Positions 1 to 5,301 are shown, numbered from the stretch's first letter. The stretch is 5,301 bases of DNA from Thermoplasmata archaeon (GCA_029858465.1 JAOUEZ010000099.1:1-5301), one strand, 5' to 3'. The notes: a model not told the origin generated them from the letters alone. A program made the numbers and translations.

Positions 1-504
1 TCCGGGGTTTCCCGGCTCATCGAGCGCTGCCATTCTCTGCATGGAATACAGCACGTCAGCGGTGGTCAGATCCGTCCCGTCGTGGAACTTTATACCCTTC
101 CTCAAAGTGAAGTTGTACATCGTCCCATCGGGCGAGATTCGGCCGTTAGCAATGGTAGGCACTTCTGTAGCCAATAGGGGAACCAGATCGGTAGCGCTAT
201 CGCCATTGTACCAAACCAGGGTCTCGTATACATTCTGCAGTACCTCGTTCCCACCTGCTTCATAGTCAATAGCAGGATCAAGGGAATCTGGTTCGGCGAT
301 GTTCGTATACACAAATGTATTCGCATCATTTATCGGCGTCCATGAAATTCCAGCACTTACTGGTGAATTTTCATTGGCATTATCAACGTTGTCTGCTCCA
401 TTTGGGGCCAATGTGCTCCCCATCAAGAGGTGAATATGCATCATTGCCGATACAATTAAAATTAACACTATCAGTGCTGCTGTGCAATATTTGCGTGCAC
501 TCAT
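1..504 (-). CDS. ABC transporter solute-binding protein, family 5 (peptide/nickel type), N-terminal part
   Basis: The minus-strand frame is open from an ATG at 504 to the left edge, giving the first 168 residues of a protein that is usually 500-600 residues long in this family. Residues 8-28 are hydrophobic (AALIVLILIVSAMMHIHLLM) after a short basic start, so it looks exported. There is no lipobox cysteine (the only Cys is residue 7), so anchoring would be by an uncleaved helix or another route. Recognisable SBP_bac_5 features follow in order: EPDSLDPA near residue 89, then VYETLVWYN, then a segment with SPDGTMYNFTLRKGIKFHDG, then TTADVLYSMQRM. In this family the protein captures oligopeptides or similar solutes outside the cell and delivers them to Dpp/Opp-type permeases. 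The permease and ATPase genes are not in the window and may lie to the left. A GAGGGG Shine-Dalgarno six nt upstream supports the chosen start. The family call is strong; the substrate is unknown. Confidence 0.93.
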   Translation of the reverse strand, partial: MSARKYCTAALIVLILIVSAMMHIHLLMGSTLAPNGADNVDNANENSPVSAGISWTPINDANTFVYTNIAEPDSLDPAIDYEAGGNEVLQNVYETLVWYNGDSATDLVPLLATEVPTIANGRISPDGTMYNFTLRKGIKFHDGTDLTTADVLYSMQRMAALDEPGNPG

Positions 505-510
505 CCAATT

Positions 511-516
511 CCCCTC
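511..516 (-). promoter_or_regulatory. Shine-Dalgarno of the solute-binding protein gene
   Basis: Read on the minus strand this is GAGGGG, with a six-nt gap to the ATG at 504-502. It fixes the start of the solute-binding protein and indicates a transcript with a 5' leader, not a leaderless one. Confidence 0.6.
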
Positions 517-552
517 AGTATTTAATCCGAATGTTATGACACATAATAAATC

Positions 553-561
553 TTATTAAAA
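553..561 (-). promoter_or_regulatory. TATA-like promoter element for the solute-binding protein gene
   Basis: The minus strand reads AAGGTTTTAATAAGA here, an A/T-rich box with purines before it as in an archaeal BRE/TATA pair. Transcription starting about 25 nt downstream (near 530) would leave a leader of about 25 nt holding the GAGGGG ribosome site. A second A/T box at 543-551 lies too close to the ribosome site to be as good. The assignment is by eye only. Confidence 0.4.
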
Positions 562-648
562 CCTTGATTCAACATCTAGCAATGACTTCTGATTGGCATA
601 GAGATGATTCTTTTCAAGACATGCCTACCTGCCGTCAGTAAGAATTAT

Positions 649-657
649 GGTTTTATG
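649..657 (+). promoter_or_regulatory. TATA-like promoter element for the ABC exporter operon
   Basis: The sequence GGTTTTATG at 649-657 resembles the box used by the divergent gene (GGTTTTAAT on the other strand). A start about 25 nt downstream, near 678, would place the short leader ORF at 697 within about 20 nt of the 5' end and the exporter TTG start about 60 nt in. An 8-bp perfect palindrome, AGTATACT at 658-665, abuts the box and could be an operator or an alternative TATA element. No other gene is seen in 505-738. Confidence 0.35.
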
Positions 658-696
658 AGTATACTACCTTGATAACTGTAATATGGGAGATCGAGA

Positions 697-732
697 ATGC
701 CAGGAAATAGTCATCAAATTGCAACGGGGTAA
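697..732 (+). CDS. Possible 11-residue leader peptide ahead of the ABC ATPase
   Basis: An ATG at 697 opens an 11-codon frame (MPGNSHQIATG) ending in TAA at 730-732, six nt before the TTG start of the ATPase and in the same reading frame. GGGAG at 685-689, seven nt ahead of the ATG, could be its ribosome site. The stop codon lies inside the ribosome site of the ATPase (726-734), so a ribosome finishing the leader could influence or re-initiate at the TTG. That reading is inference. The alternatives are a chance ORF, or a longer ATPase N-terminus interrupted by a stop or a sequence error at 730. Confidence 0.3.
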   Translation: MPGNSHQIATG

Positions 733-734
733 TC
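726..734 (+). promoter_or_regulatory. Ribosome-binding site deciding the TTG start of the ABC ATPase
   Basis: GGGGTAATC matches seven of nine positions of GAGGTGATC, the complement of the usual archaeal 16S 3' end. It ends four nt before the TTG at 739. The upstream in-frame TAA at 730-732 and the lack of another start before the first conserved strand make TTG the only workable start. Confidence 0.5.
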
Positions 735-738
735 TTCG

Positions 739-1650
739 TTGGACGCCATTGTCGCAGAGAACCTGCTAAAGAAATACGATGATCTTGTCGCAGTGAATAA
801 TGTCAGCTTCCGCATCCATGAGAGCGAATGTTTCGGATTCCTCGGTCCAAACGGCGCGGGAAAAACGACCACGATGAAGATGATTCAATGCGTGTCTCCG
901 AAGACGTCGGGCACCCTCGAAGTGCTTGGCTTGGATGTATCTAGCAAAGCCCGGGAAATCAAGAGGAACCTCGGGGTCGCTCCACAGGAGGTCAATCTCG
1001 ATCCTGATCTATCCGTCTTTGAAAATCTCGTCGCATATGCAAGATTCTTCGATATCTCAAAAAAAGAGGCGGCTGAGAGAGCGGAACAATCGATAGAATT
1101 CTTTCAATTGCAGTCCAAGAAAGACACTCTCATAGACCAGCTCTCAGGCGGTATGAAGCGACGTTTGTTGCTCGCTCGGTCCATGATCAATAGACCGAAA
1201 ATATTGATTCTCGATGAGCCCACGGTCGGTCTCGATCCTCAGGCGAGACACCTTATTTGGGAGCAACTTTCTAAGCTGAAAACCCAGGGTATAACGATAA
1301 TTCTCACGACTCACTATATGGAAGAGGCCTCTGAGCTCTGCGACAGGATAGTAATAATGGACAATGGGATGATACTGGACGAGGGAAGACCCTCCGAACT
1401 AATTGAGAAACATCTCGGGGGGAATATCATCGAAACTCGGGACTCCGACGCGGTTCAGAAATGCTTAAAAAAATTCTCTAACGATACGAAATTTGAAGTT
1501 GCTGGCGATAATGTATTAATTTCCACAAGCAGACCGCAAGAAATTATGAGCACACTCATGACCGATTGCGGGATAGTTTCCACCTCGGTAAGACCCGCGA
1601 CCCTCGAAGATGTGTTTCTCAAATTGACGGGGAGGATGCTCAAGGAATGA
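739..1650 (+). CDS. ABC-2 type exporter ATPase, NodI/DrrA-like
   Basis: This 303-residue protein is the cytoplasmic nucleotide-binding subunit that hydrolyses ATP to drive export through the membrane protein encoded next. All motifs are intact: Walker A GPNGAGKT at 36-43, Q-loop Gln83 (APQE), signature LSGGM at 135-139, Walker B ILILDEP at 155-161 with catalytic Glu160, D-loop VGLDP at 163-167, and switch His192 in LTTHYMEEA. Residues from about 215 form the extra C-terminal domain typical of DrrA/NodI/CcmA-like ATPases, ending in the characteristic ATLEDVFLKLTGR. The length is normal for the family. Translation starts at TTG, an inefficient codon, behind a moderate ribosome site, with a possible leader ORF just upstream. 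The stop overlaps the permease ATG as ATGA, showing translational coupling. The substrate cannot be told from the ATPase; drugs, lipids and glycans are all carried by this class. Confidence 0.95.
   Translation: MDAIVAENLLKKYDDLVAVNNVSFRIHESECFGFLGPNGAGKTTTMKMIQCVSPKTSGTLEVLGLDVSSKAREIKRNLGVAPQEVNLDPDLSVFENLVAYARFFDISKKEAAERAEQSIEFFQLQSKKDTLIDQLSGGMKRRLLLARSMINRPKILILDEPTVGLDPQARHLIWEQLSKLKTQGITIILTTHYMEEASELCDRIVIMDNGMILDEGRPSELIEKHLGGNIIETRDSDAVQKCLKKFSNDTKFEVAGDNVLISTSRPQEIMSTLMTDCGIVSTSVRPATLEDVFLKLTGRMLKE
1631..1635 (+). promoter_or_regulatory. Shine-Dalgarno of the permease gene
   Basis: GGAGG lies inside the last codons of the ATPase gene, 11 nt before the ATG at 1647. An AAGGA stretch at 1642-1646 abuts the ATG. 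It supports the ATG at 1647 over any start further upstream that would overlap the ATPase by about 80 nt. Confidence 0.6.
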
Positions 1651-2438
1651 GCAAGGTCAGCCTTTTCTCTCTGCCAAAAATAAGCATGAAGACCTGGAAG
1701 GTTTGGCGCAGGGATGCGCGTGTCTTCATGAAGACATACAAAGTGAACTTCGTCCCGCCCGCCTTGGAGCCGATCTTGTACCTGCTAGCCCTCGGTTTCG
1801 GGCTGGGACTATTCGTATCACAGATTGACGGCGTATCCTATCCAGTCTTTATCGCGCCCGCGCTCCTCGCAATCTCAATGATGAACGCGGCATTCTTCGA
1901 ATGCACCTATTCTTCGTTTGTCAGAATGTACTATCAGAAGACTTTCGATGCGATCATAGCAACCCCTTTGAACCTCGACGAAGTGATATTCGGTGAGCTT
2001 CTCTGGGGAGCGACGAAGAGCACGATTTACGGTTCGATTGTGCTGGTCGTCATCACAGCTTTTGGATTGGCCAGCTACCCAGCATCTCTATTGATAATTC
2101 CATTCTCATTCCTTGTTGGAATGCTATTCTCGTCAATCGCAATGTGCTTCACCGCGTTGTCCCCTAGGATTGACTCCTTGAACTATCCGATATCTCTCTT
2201 CATAACACCGATGTTCCTCGTCAGCGGAACCTTTTTCCCCATATCTGCATTGCCAACTATAATCCAGCAATTTACATACATCGGCCTTCCGCTCGTCCAT
2301 GTTGTAGATATTACCCGCGCATTGACCTATGGCAGTTTCGATTTCGATCTCTTACTAAATCTTCTCTGGATAGTCGTCGTGACGGTGATCATTACAATCA
2401 TTTCGATCAACCTTATGAAGCGCAGGTTAATTGTATGA
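1647..2438 (+). CDS. ABC-2 type exporter permease, NodJ/DrrB-like
   Basis: This 263-residue integral membrane protein is the partner of the preceding ATPase and forms the transport path, presumably as a dimer with two ATPase subunits. A basic N-terminal stretch (KTWKVWRRDARVFMK, 15-29) precedes about six hydrophobic segments near 39-58, 66-84, 118-140, 145-170, 181-200 and 237-257. The loop after the second helix reads FFECTYSSF..RMYYQKTFDAIIATPL (83-107), followed by GELLWGATK (116-124). Later comes LVSGTFFPISALP (191-203) and PLVHVVDITRAL. These are the conserved blocks of the NodJ/DrrB branch of ABC2_membrane proteins. The start at 1647 is chosen from the ATGA overlap with the ATPase stop and the GGAGG upstream. 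The frame is open further upstream to 1566, but that part only shadows the ATPase. The substrate is not evident; NodJ itself exports lipochitooligosaccharides, DrrB anthracyclines. Confidence 0.93.
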   Translation: MSKVSLFSLPKISMKTWKVWRRDARVFMKTYKVNFVPPALEPILYLLALGFGLGLFVSQIDGVSYPVFIAPALLAISMMNAAFFECTYSSFVRMYYQKTFDAIIATPLNLDEVIFGELLWGATKSTIYGSIVLVVITAFGLASYPASLLIIPFSFLVGMLFSSIAMCFTALSPRIDSLNYPISLFITPMFLVSGTFFPISALPTIIQQFTYIGLPLVHVVDITRALTYGSFDFDLLLNLLWIVVVTVIITIISINLMKRRLIV

Positions 2439-2460
2439 TTTCTTCCCTATAGGCACTCTG

Positions 2461-2478
2461 GATTGTATTGTGTTTTAT
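2461..2478 (+). terminator. Possible T-rich terminator of the exporter operon
   Basis: Eleven of these 18 bases are T, just 22 nt after the permease stop, and the next gene has its own TATA-like element downstream. Archaeal RNA polymerase commonly terminates at T-rich stretches without a hairpin. The tract is broken by several purines, so the call is weak. Confidence 0.25.
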
Positions 2479-2500
2479 CACATATATGCCACGATTTCCC

Positions 2501-2515
2501 AAAGATACTTATTGC
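2501..2515 (+). promoter_or_regulatory. BRE/TATA-like promoter for the surface protein, leaderless geometry
   Basis: AAAGATACTTATTGC has a purine-rich BRE-like part followed by a CTTATT box centred near 2511. An archaeal start about 25 nt downstream falls at or within a nucleotide or two of the ATG at 2537. This fits a leaderless mRNA, as does the absence of any Shine-Dalgarno before that ATG. It suggests the surface protein is transcribed apart from the exporter. Confidence 0.4.
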
Positions 2516-2536
2516 TAAATCAATCTGACATCCTAC

Positions 2537-4861
2537 ATGCAAGTCGCTGGCAAGGAGGTCAAATTACTGGTTTCAAGAGGAATCATTGTAGTCATTCTTG
2601 CAACATTGCTGTCATTGAGCATTATATTACTTGAACCGAATTTTCCGCCCGACTCACAGAGGATTCCTTGGCCAAATTATCAAAATGATTTGCTGAGAGA
2701 ATTTAGCTTTGGATCCATTGAGACCTTCTCTGATATATCGACAGGCGCCCACGGCAATTATTCTTACAGGAACCTCGAATTGTTTGCCTGCCAGCATGCC
2801 GAAGCAGTGGTGCTCGACGGTTCTCTTTGGATTATGATGAACAACAATAACTCTGAGTCAGAAATTGCACGTTACAAAGTAGATAACTCACTAGAAAAAT
2901 TCGAATGGAACTTATCATTCGAAGCATATGTTCCAAAAGAGAATAGCGCGTTATCCTTGGCTTCGCAACCTGTCGGCGAGTTTACTCTTTTAGCTTATCT
3001 GAAAGATGAATATGGCATGAAAATGGCTGGAGTTGCACTATCAATTGGCTATCCATCGGGTGAATATTTGGCCTTTTTTAATCCATCAAATGGCGGTTGG
3101 ACAAACGTCAGCAATGATGTACTTCCCGCATTCCCTAACAATTTTGAAAGAACCGGATTTCTGCCGGACAGGTACATAATTTCCTTCGAACAGCGACCTG
3201 ATGGGCAATTGCGAGCTATGATTTATCATACAGCAGCCGGATTGATCTCAGAAATCAAGATTCCGATCATCAACATCTCTTCTAATCCAAAGTTATCCTT
3301 CTGTGTGAAAAGCCATACTGATAGAAGCCAAGCGGGAGGCTGGTTCCTGGATAATATACTCTTCCGTACTGCTGAGTCAAGATATACTGCAATAGGCCCA
3401 TCTTACGAATTCATATCGGAGGGTGAGAGTGTTTGGATTGAAATCAAAGACCTTTCTGGTAACAGCATACCTTATGCCCAAGTCCTGATCGATAATCAGA
3501 AAGCCGTCTATGATTCGACGAATCAGAAATACAGTTCCAGACTCGAGGGAATCATCGGATGGGATGAAAAAATATCTTGCGAAGTGAGAATCGGCAATCT
3601 TCCGATAAATGAGACTTTGAGAGCGACTCGCGAAAATGATTTGGATAGTGCTGCAATCGAACGTTGGTGGAACGGTTGGGACTGGGTGACGATTTTTGGA
3701 CGGGATGATTGTGACTCGCCGGATGATGCAATTAAAGCATACCAAGGCTACGAGCATCCAATGACGGCCTATATGATTGGAGGCAAAGGCAAATCAGAGA
3801 TGATTCTATCGACTCAGTCGGAAATGGCGCTACATCATCCTCATTACACCTCTGAGCTCTCCTATTATTTCTGGGAGAATTCTCTGCAGGTAGCCTTCGC
3901 AGGGCAGGCTTCAATGGAAAATATGTATTCATATGCAAGCAAATGGGACAATCCTGATTATGTCGGAGATGGGGACACATACATATCTATGGCTGTACCT
4001 GGCAATTCGGCAAGCTATCAATATCTATATGCCACCTATCTGAACGGTATTAGAATAAACGGTATATGTTCAAACCCGTTGGGATCTTCAGCTGGGAATG
4101 CATCGCTAATCGGAAGTTGGTGGCCAACACTGACAAATGACGGATCAGAAACGATCAGTTCGCCAAAGAAACCTATCGATCTAATGGATTCGTTCAGGCT
4201 CCTGGCTCCTCCAGAATCTAATCCTTCTTGGACAGATGTTCATAGAATTGCTGAGGCTGGAGGGGCGCTAAGACTGTACACTCATGAAGAACGGGTAGGA
4301 AATCAGACTCTTCTGCAATGGATGGACGATGTCAAAACAAATTTCTCATTTGAAAATTGGAAGGCAACGGACGGAGAGATAGTGAGTTACATCTACGGTA
4401 GCTGGACGACCGATATTGATCATAATATCACGGCTTCTAATCAGAACCGGCTGGCGTTCGATGTCTCTCGCCAAGATCCCAGGTCAGAAGGATATTGGCT
4501 CGTGCCTGTCACGATATCGGTTGATGTGGCCGGAAAAGCGATAGAAAATATCGCGGTAATGGACGGGACAGGATCGTACAAAGCTTCAGACGGATCTCTT
4601 AGAAATCTCAGCTGTGCAAGGATCATGGATATCGGCTTCGACCTGCGCGACAATATTCTTTATGTTTCCCATTTCTGGAACGAATCATCCAAATTGATCA
4701 TCGATTTCATGGACACAGATAGTAGTTCAGAAACCGTATTCATCGTGAATGTCGAAAAAGTTCCCCCAGAATATGAGTTAGTCAATGTCGATTTGCCTTT
4801 TCCAAATCATTCACTATTGTATAGGCAATTGATTTCATCTGTGATCGACCCGGATCCATAG
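2537..4861 (+). CDS. Secreted multidomain surface protein with a NodB/CE4-like deacetylase fold
   Basis: The protein has 774 residues. Residues 15-32 are a hydrophobic signal or anchor with no lipobox, so the rest should lie outside the membrane. About 55-280 is a beta-rich region ending in GGWFLDNILFR, which resembles a lectin/LamG jelly roll. About 288-360 looks Ig-like or carboxypeptidase-regulatory-like. About 365-625 reads as a distant polysaccharide-deacetylase barrel: strand WVTIFGRDD (383-391) in the place of the TFDD motif, HHPH (433-436) for the metal histidines, AVPG (486-489) where RPPYG would be, LYTHEE (580-585) for the LxH motif, and WKATDGEIVSYI (608-619), a common closing block. 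About 640-745 is another beta domain. At least 13 N-x-S/T sequons suggest glycosylation. It could remove acetyl groups from extracellular glycans or only bind them; the histidine spacing is not canonical. The start is ATG 2537 by leaderless geometry, but a strong AGGAGGT within codons 6-8 points to a CTG at 2567. The stop is TAG, with an in-frame TAA two codons later. The gene call is firm; the fold assignment is moderate and by eye. Confidence 0.85.
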   Translation: MQVAGKEVKLLVSRGIIVVILATLLSLSIILLEPNFPPDSQRIPWPNYQNDLLREFSFGSIETFSDISTGAHGNYSYRNLELFACQHAEAVVLDGSLWIMMNNNNSESEIARYKVDNSLEKFEWNLSFEAYVPKENSALSLASQPVGEFTLLAYLKDEYGMKMAGVALSIGYPSGEYLAFFNPSNGGWTNVSNDVLPAFPNNFERTGFLPDRYIISFEQRPDGQLRAMIYHTAAGLISEIKIPIINISSNPKLSFCVKSHTDRSQAGGWFLDNILFRTAESRYTAIGPSYEFISEGESVWIEIKDLSGNSIPYAQVLIDNQKAVYDSTNQKYSSRLEGIIGWDEKISCEVRIGNLPINETLRATRENDLDSAAIERWWNGWDWVTIFGRDDCDSPDDAIKAYQGYEHPMTAYMIGGKGKSEMILSTQSEMALHHPHYTSELSYYFWENSLQVAFAGQASMENMYSYASKWDNPDYVGDGDTYISMAVPGNSASYQYLYATYLNGIRINGICSNPLGSSAGNASLIGSWWPTLTNDGSETISSPKKPIDLMDSFRLLAPPESNPSWTDVHRIAEAGGALRLYTHEERVGNQTLLQWMDDVKTNFSFENWKATDGEIVSYIYGSWTTDIDHNITASNQNRLAFDVSRQDPRSEGYWLVPVTISVDVAGKAIENIAVMDGTGSYKASDGSLRNLSCARIMDIGFDLRDNILYVSHFWNESSKLIIDFMDTDSSSETVFIVNVEKVPPEYELVNVDLPFPNHSLLYRQLISSVIDPDP
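2553..2559 (+). promoter_or_regulatory. Strong Shine-Dalgarno-like AGGAGGT inside the surface protein gene
   Basis: This perfect AGGAGGT lies in codons 6-8 of the surface protein, with seven nt to an in-frame CTG at 2567. Initiation there would give a 764-residue protein beginning MVSRGIIVVIL, a more compact signal sequence. No ATG, GTG or TTG stands in frame at a suitable distance. It may be a real alternative start site or a coincidence of Lys-Glu-Val codons. Confidence 0.3.
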
Positions 4862-4873
4862 GCCAGGTAATTG

Positions 4874-4899
4874 TAAGGGTATCTTCCAATTCGCCCTTA
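4874..4899 (+). terminator. Inverted repeat after the surface protein gene, possible terminator
   Basis: TAAGGG at 4874-4879 and CCCTTA at 4894-4899 can form a six-bp stem around a 14-nt loop, 12 nt after the stop codon. No T-tract follows, so classical intrinsic termination is not supported. It could instead be a transcript-end stabilising hairpin or chance. Confidence 0.25.
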
Positions 4900-4933
4900 A
4901 AATGACATAATTGACAGACAAGAGTTCCATGGA

Positions 4934-4946
4934 AAAGAATATACAA
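4934..4946 (+). promoter_or_regulatory. BRE/TATA-like promoter for the small helical protein, leaderless geometry
   Basis: AAAGAATATACAA combines a purine-rich upstream part with an AATATACA box centred near 4942. Transcription about 23-25 nt downstream would start at the ATG at 4965. This is the best TATA match in the window, and the gene has no Shine-Dalgarno before that ATG. Confidence 0.5.
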
Positions 4947-4964
4947 TAATAAGGCGATTTTTAC

Positions 4965-5279
4965 ATGCTGGTGGATAGAATGGAAGGTGAAATCCCAAAA
5001 GAGGACGAGATATACATCAAGAATGTCTTCCTGATGACTCGATGGATTCAGGATAAGAGAGAATTCACCGACGAGGAGGTCAGAGAGATGAATAAGACTA
5101 TGTCGAAGCTCACGGAAGCCCTTCTCAAAATCAACTATAATCAGCTTATTGCTGTCCTGTCCAAATATCGCGATCATCCTATCTACGGTCGATCTATTGA
5201 AAATGTAGCCCTATCTCCCTACGGTCGCGAATGGATAAGAAAGACTCTCGATAAAGTAAAAAGGATCGGGATCAATTAG
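4965..5279 (+). CDS. Small charged helical protein of unknown function
   Basis: The protein has 104 residues and I do not recognise it. It is highly charged, has no signal peptide or membrane segment and no cysteine, so it is probably cytoplasmic. Helices are likely over about 12-30 (EDEIYIKNVFLMTRWIQDK), 35-68 (from TDEEVREMNKTMSKL through LLKINYNQLIAVLSKY) and 84-101 (LSPYGREWIRKTLDKVKR). The last block, LSPYGREWIRKTL, recalls the end of some winged-helix domains (LTxxGRxxL), but no full helix-turn-helix is evident, so a regulator role is only a guess. ATG 4965 is chosen because the TATA box at 4939-4946 places the transcript start there. ATG 4980 (residue 6) is an alternative with a GGTGGAT only three nt ahead, too close to work well. 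The gene ends in TAG at 5277-5279. It is separated by 103 nt from the surface protein gene and has its own promoter. Confidence 0.7.
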   Translation: MLVDRMEGEIPKEDEIYIKNVFLMTRWIQDKREFTDEEVREMNKTMSKLTEALLKINYNQLIAVLSKYRDHPIYGRSIENVALSPYGREWIRKTLDKVKRIGIN

Positions 5280-5301
5280 ATTCAGCCGTACATGCTGTCA
5301 A

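Noticed and set aside
41..539. Plus-strand and minus-strand short ORFs over the left end
   Set aside because: They are shadows of the solute-binding protein, whose minus-strand frame has clear family motifs.
683..769. Second short upstream ORF (ATG at 683, 28 codons, overlapping the ATPase start out of frame)
   Set aside because: It has no ribosome site, lies almost at the predicted transcript start, and has no domain-like pattern. The in-frame ORF at 697 fits better.
2469..2482. TGTG/CACA inverted repeat with a TTTTAT loop after the permease gene
   Set aside because: Only four base pairs, as expected by chance in A/T-rich intergenic DNA.
3377..3757. 126-codon minus-strand ORF
   Set aside because: It lies wholly inside the surface protein gene, whose frame shows domain-like sequence. 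It is treated as a shadow.
4782..5177. 131-codon minus-strand ORF spanning the end of the surface protein gene and most of the small gene
   Set aside because: It overlaps two plus-strand genes, has no promoter or ribosome site, and its product shows no recognisable pattern. The plus-strand reading has a TATA box and leaderless geometry.
5272..5301. Possible end of a convergent minus-strand gene entering from the right edge
   Set aside because: Nine codons before a TGA at 5274-5272 are too few to tell a gene end from chance.
1..5301. tRNA or rRNA genes, CRISPR repeats, insertion sequences, long direct repeats
   Set aside because: No cloverleaf-like, regularly repeated or transposase-like sequence was seen on either strand.

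Overview
The window most likely comes from an archaeon. Candidate start regions carry TATA-box/BRE-like elements about 25 nt ahead of plausible transcription starts. Two genes look leaderless, with the TATA box directly ahead of the ATG and no Shine-Dalgarno. The secreted proteins have short hydrophobic N-termini without a bacterial lipobox, and the large one is rich in N-x-S/T sequons. Frequent AGA/AGG and ATA codons and moderate GC would suit a euryarchaeal or Thermoplasmatota-type genome, but no marker gene fixes the taxon.

Layout. On the minus strand, positions 1-504 hold the N-terminal 168 codons of a family 5 (peptide/nickel-type) ABC transporter solute-binding protein, cut by the left edge. 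A divergent intergenic region (505-738) holds a promoter for that gene and one for the plus-strand operon. It also holds a possible 11-codon leader ORF, in frame with the next gene and ending 6 nt before that gene's TTG start. Positions 739-2438 encode an ABC-2 exporter of the NodI/NodJ (DrrA/DrrB) type: an ATPase with all motifs intact, then a six-helix permease whose ATG overlaps the ATPase stop as ATGA.

After a 98-nt gap with its own TATA-like element, 2537-4861 encodes a 774-residue cell-surface protein. It has an N-terminal anchor or signal, a lectin-like beta-sandwich, an Ig-like/regulatory segment, a central domain that I read as a distant NodB/CE4 polysaccharide-deacetylase fold, and a beta-rich C-terminal domain. 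After a short gap with a possible hairpin and another leaderless-type promoter, 4965-5279 encodes a 104-residue charged, mainly helical protein that I do not recognise.

How they fit together. The ATPase and permease form one exporter, translationally coupled. The surface protein and the small protein appear to be separately transcribed, so a functional link to the exporter rests on proximity only. The solute-binding protein belongs to an import system whose other genes would lie beyond the left edge. The points most worth a second look are the in-frame leader ORF before a TTG start, the deacetylase-like surface protein with unusual metal-site spacing, and the conflict between two start signals for that protein.
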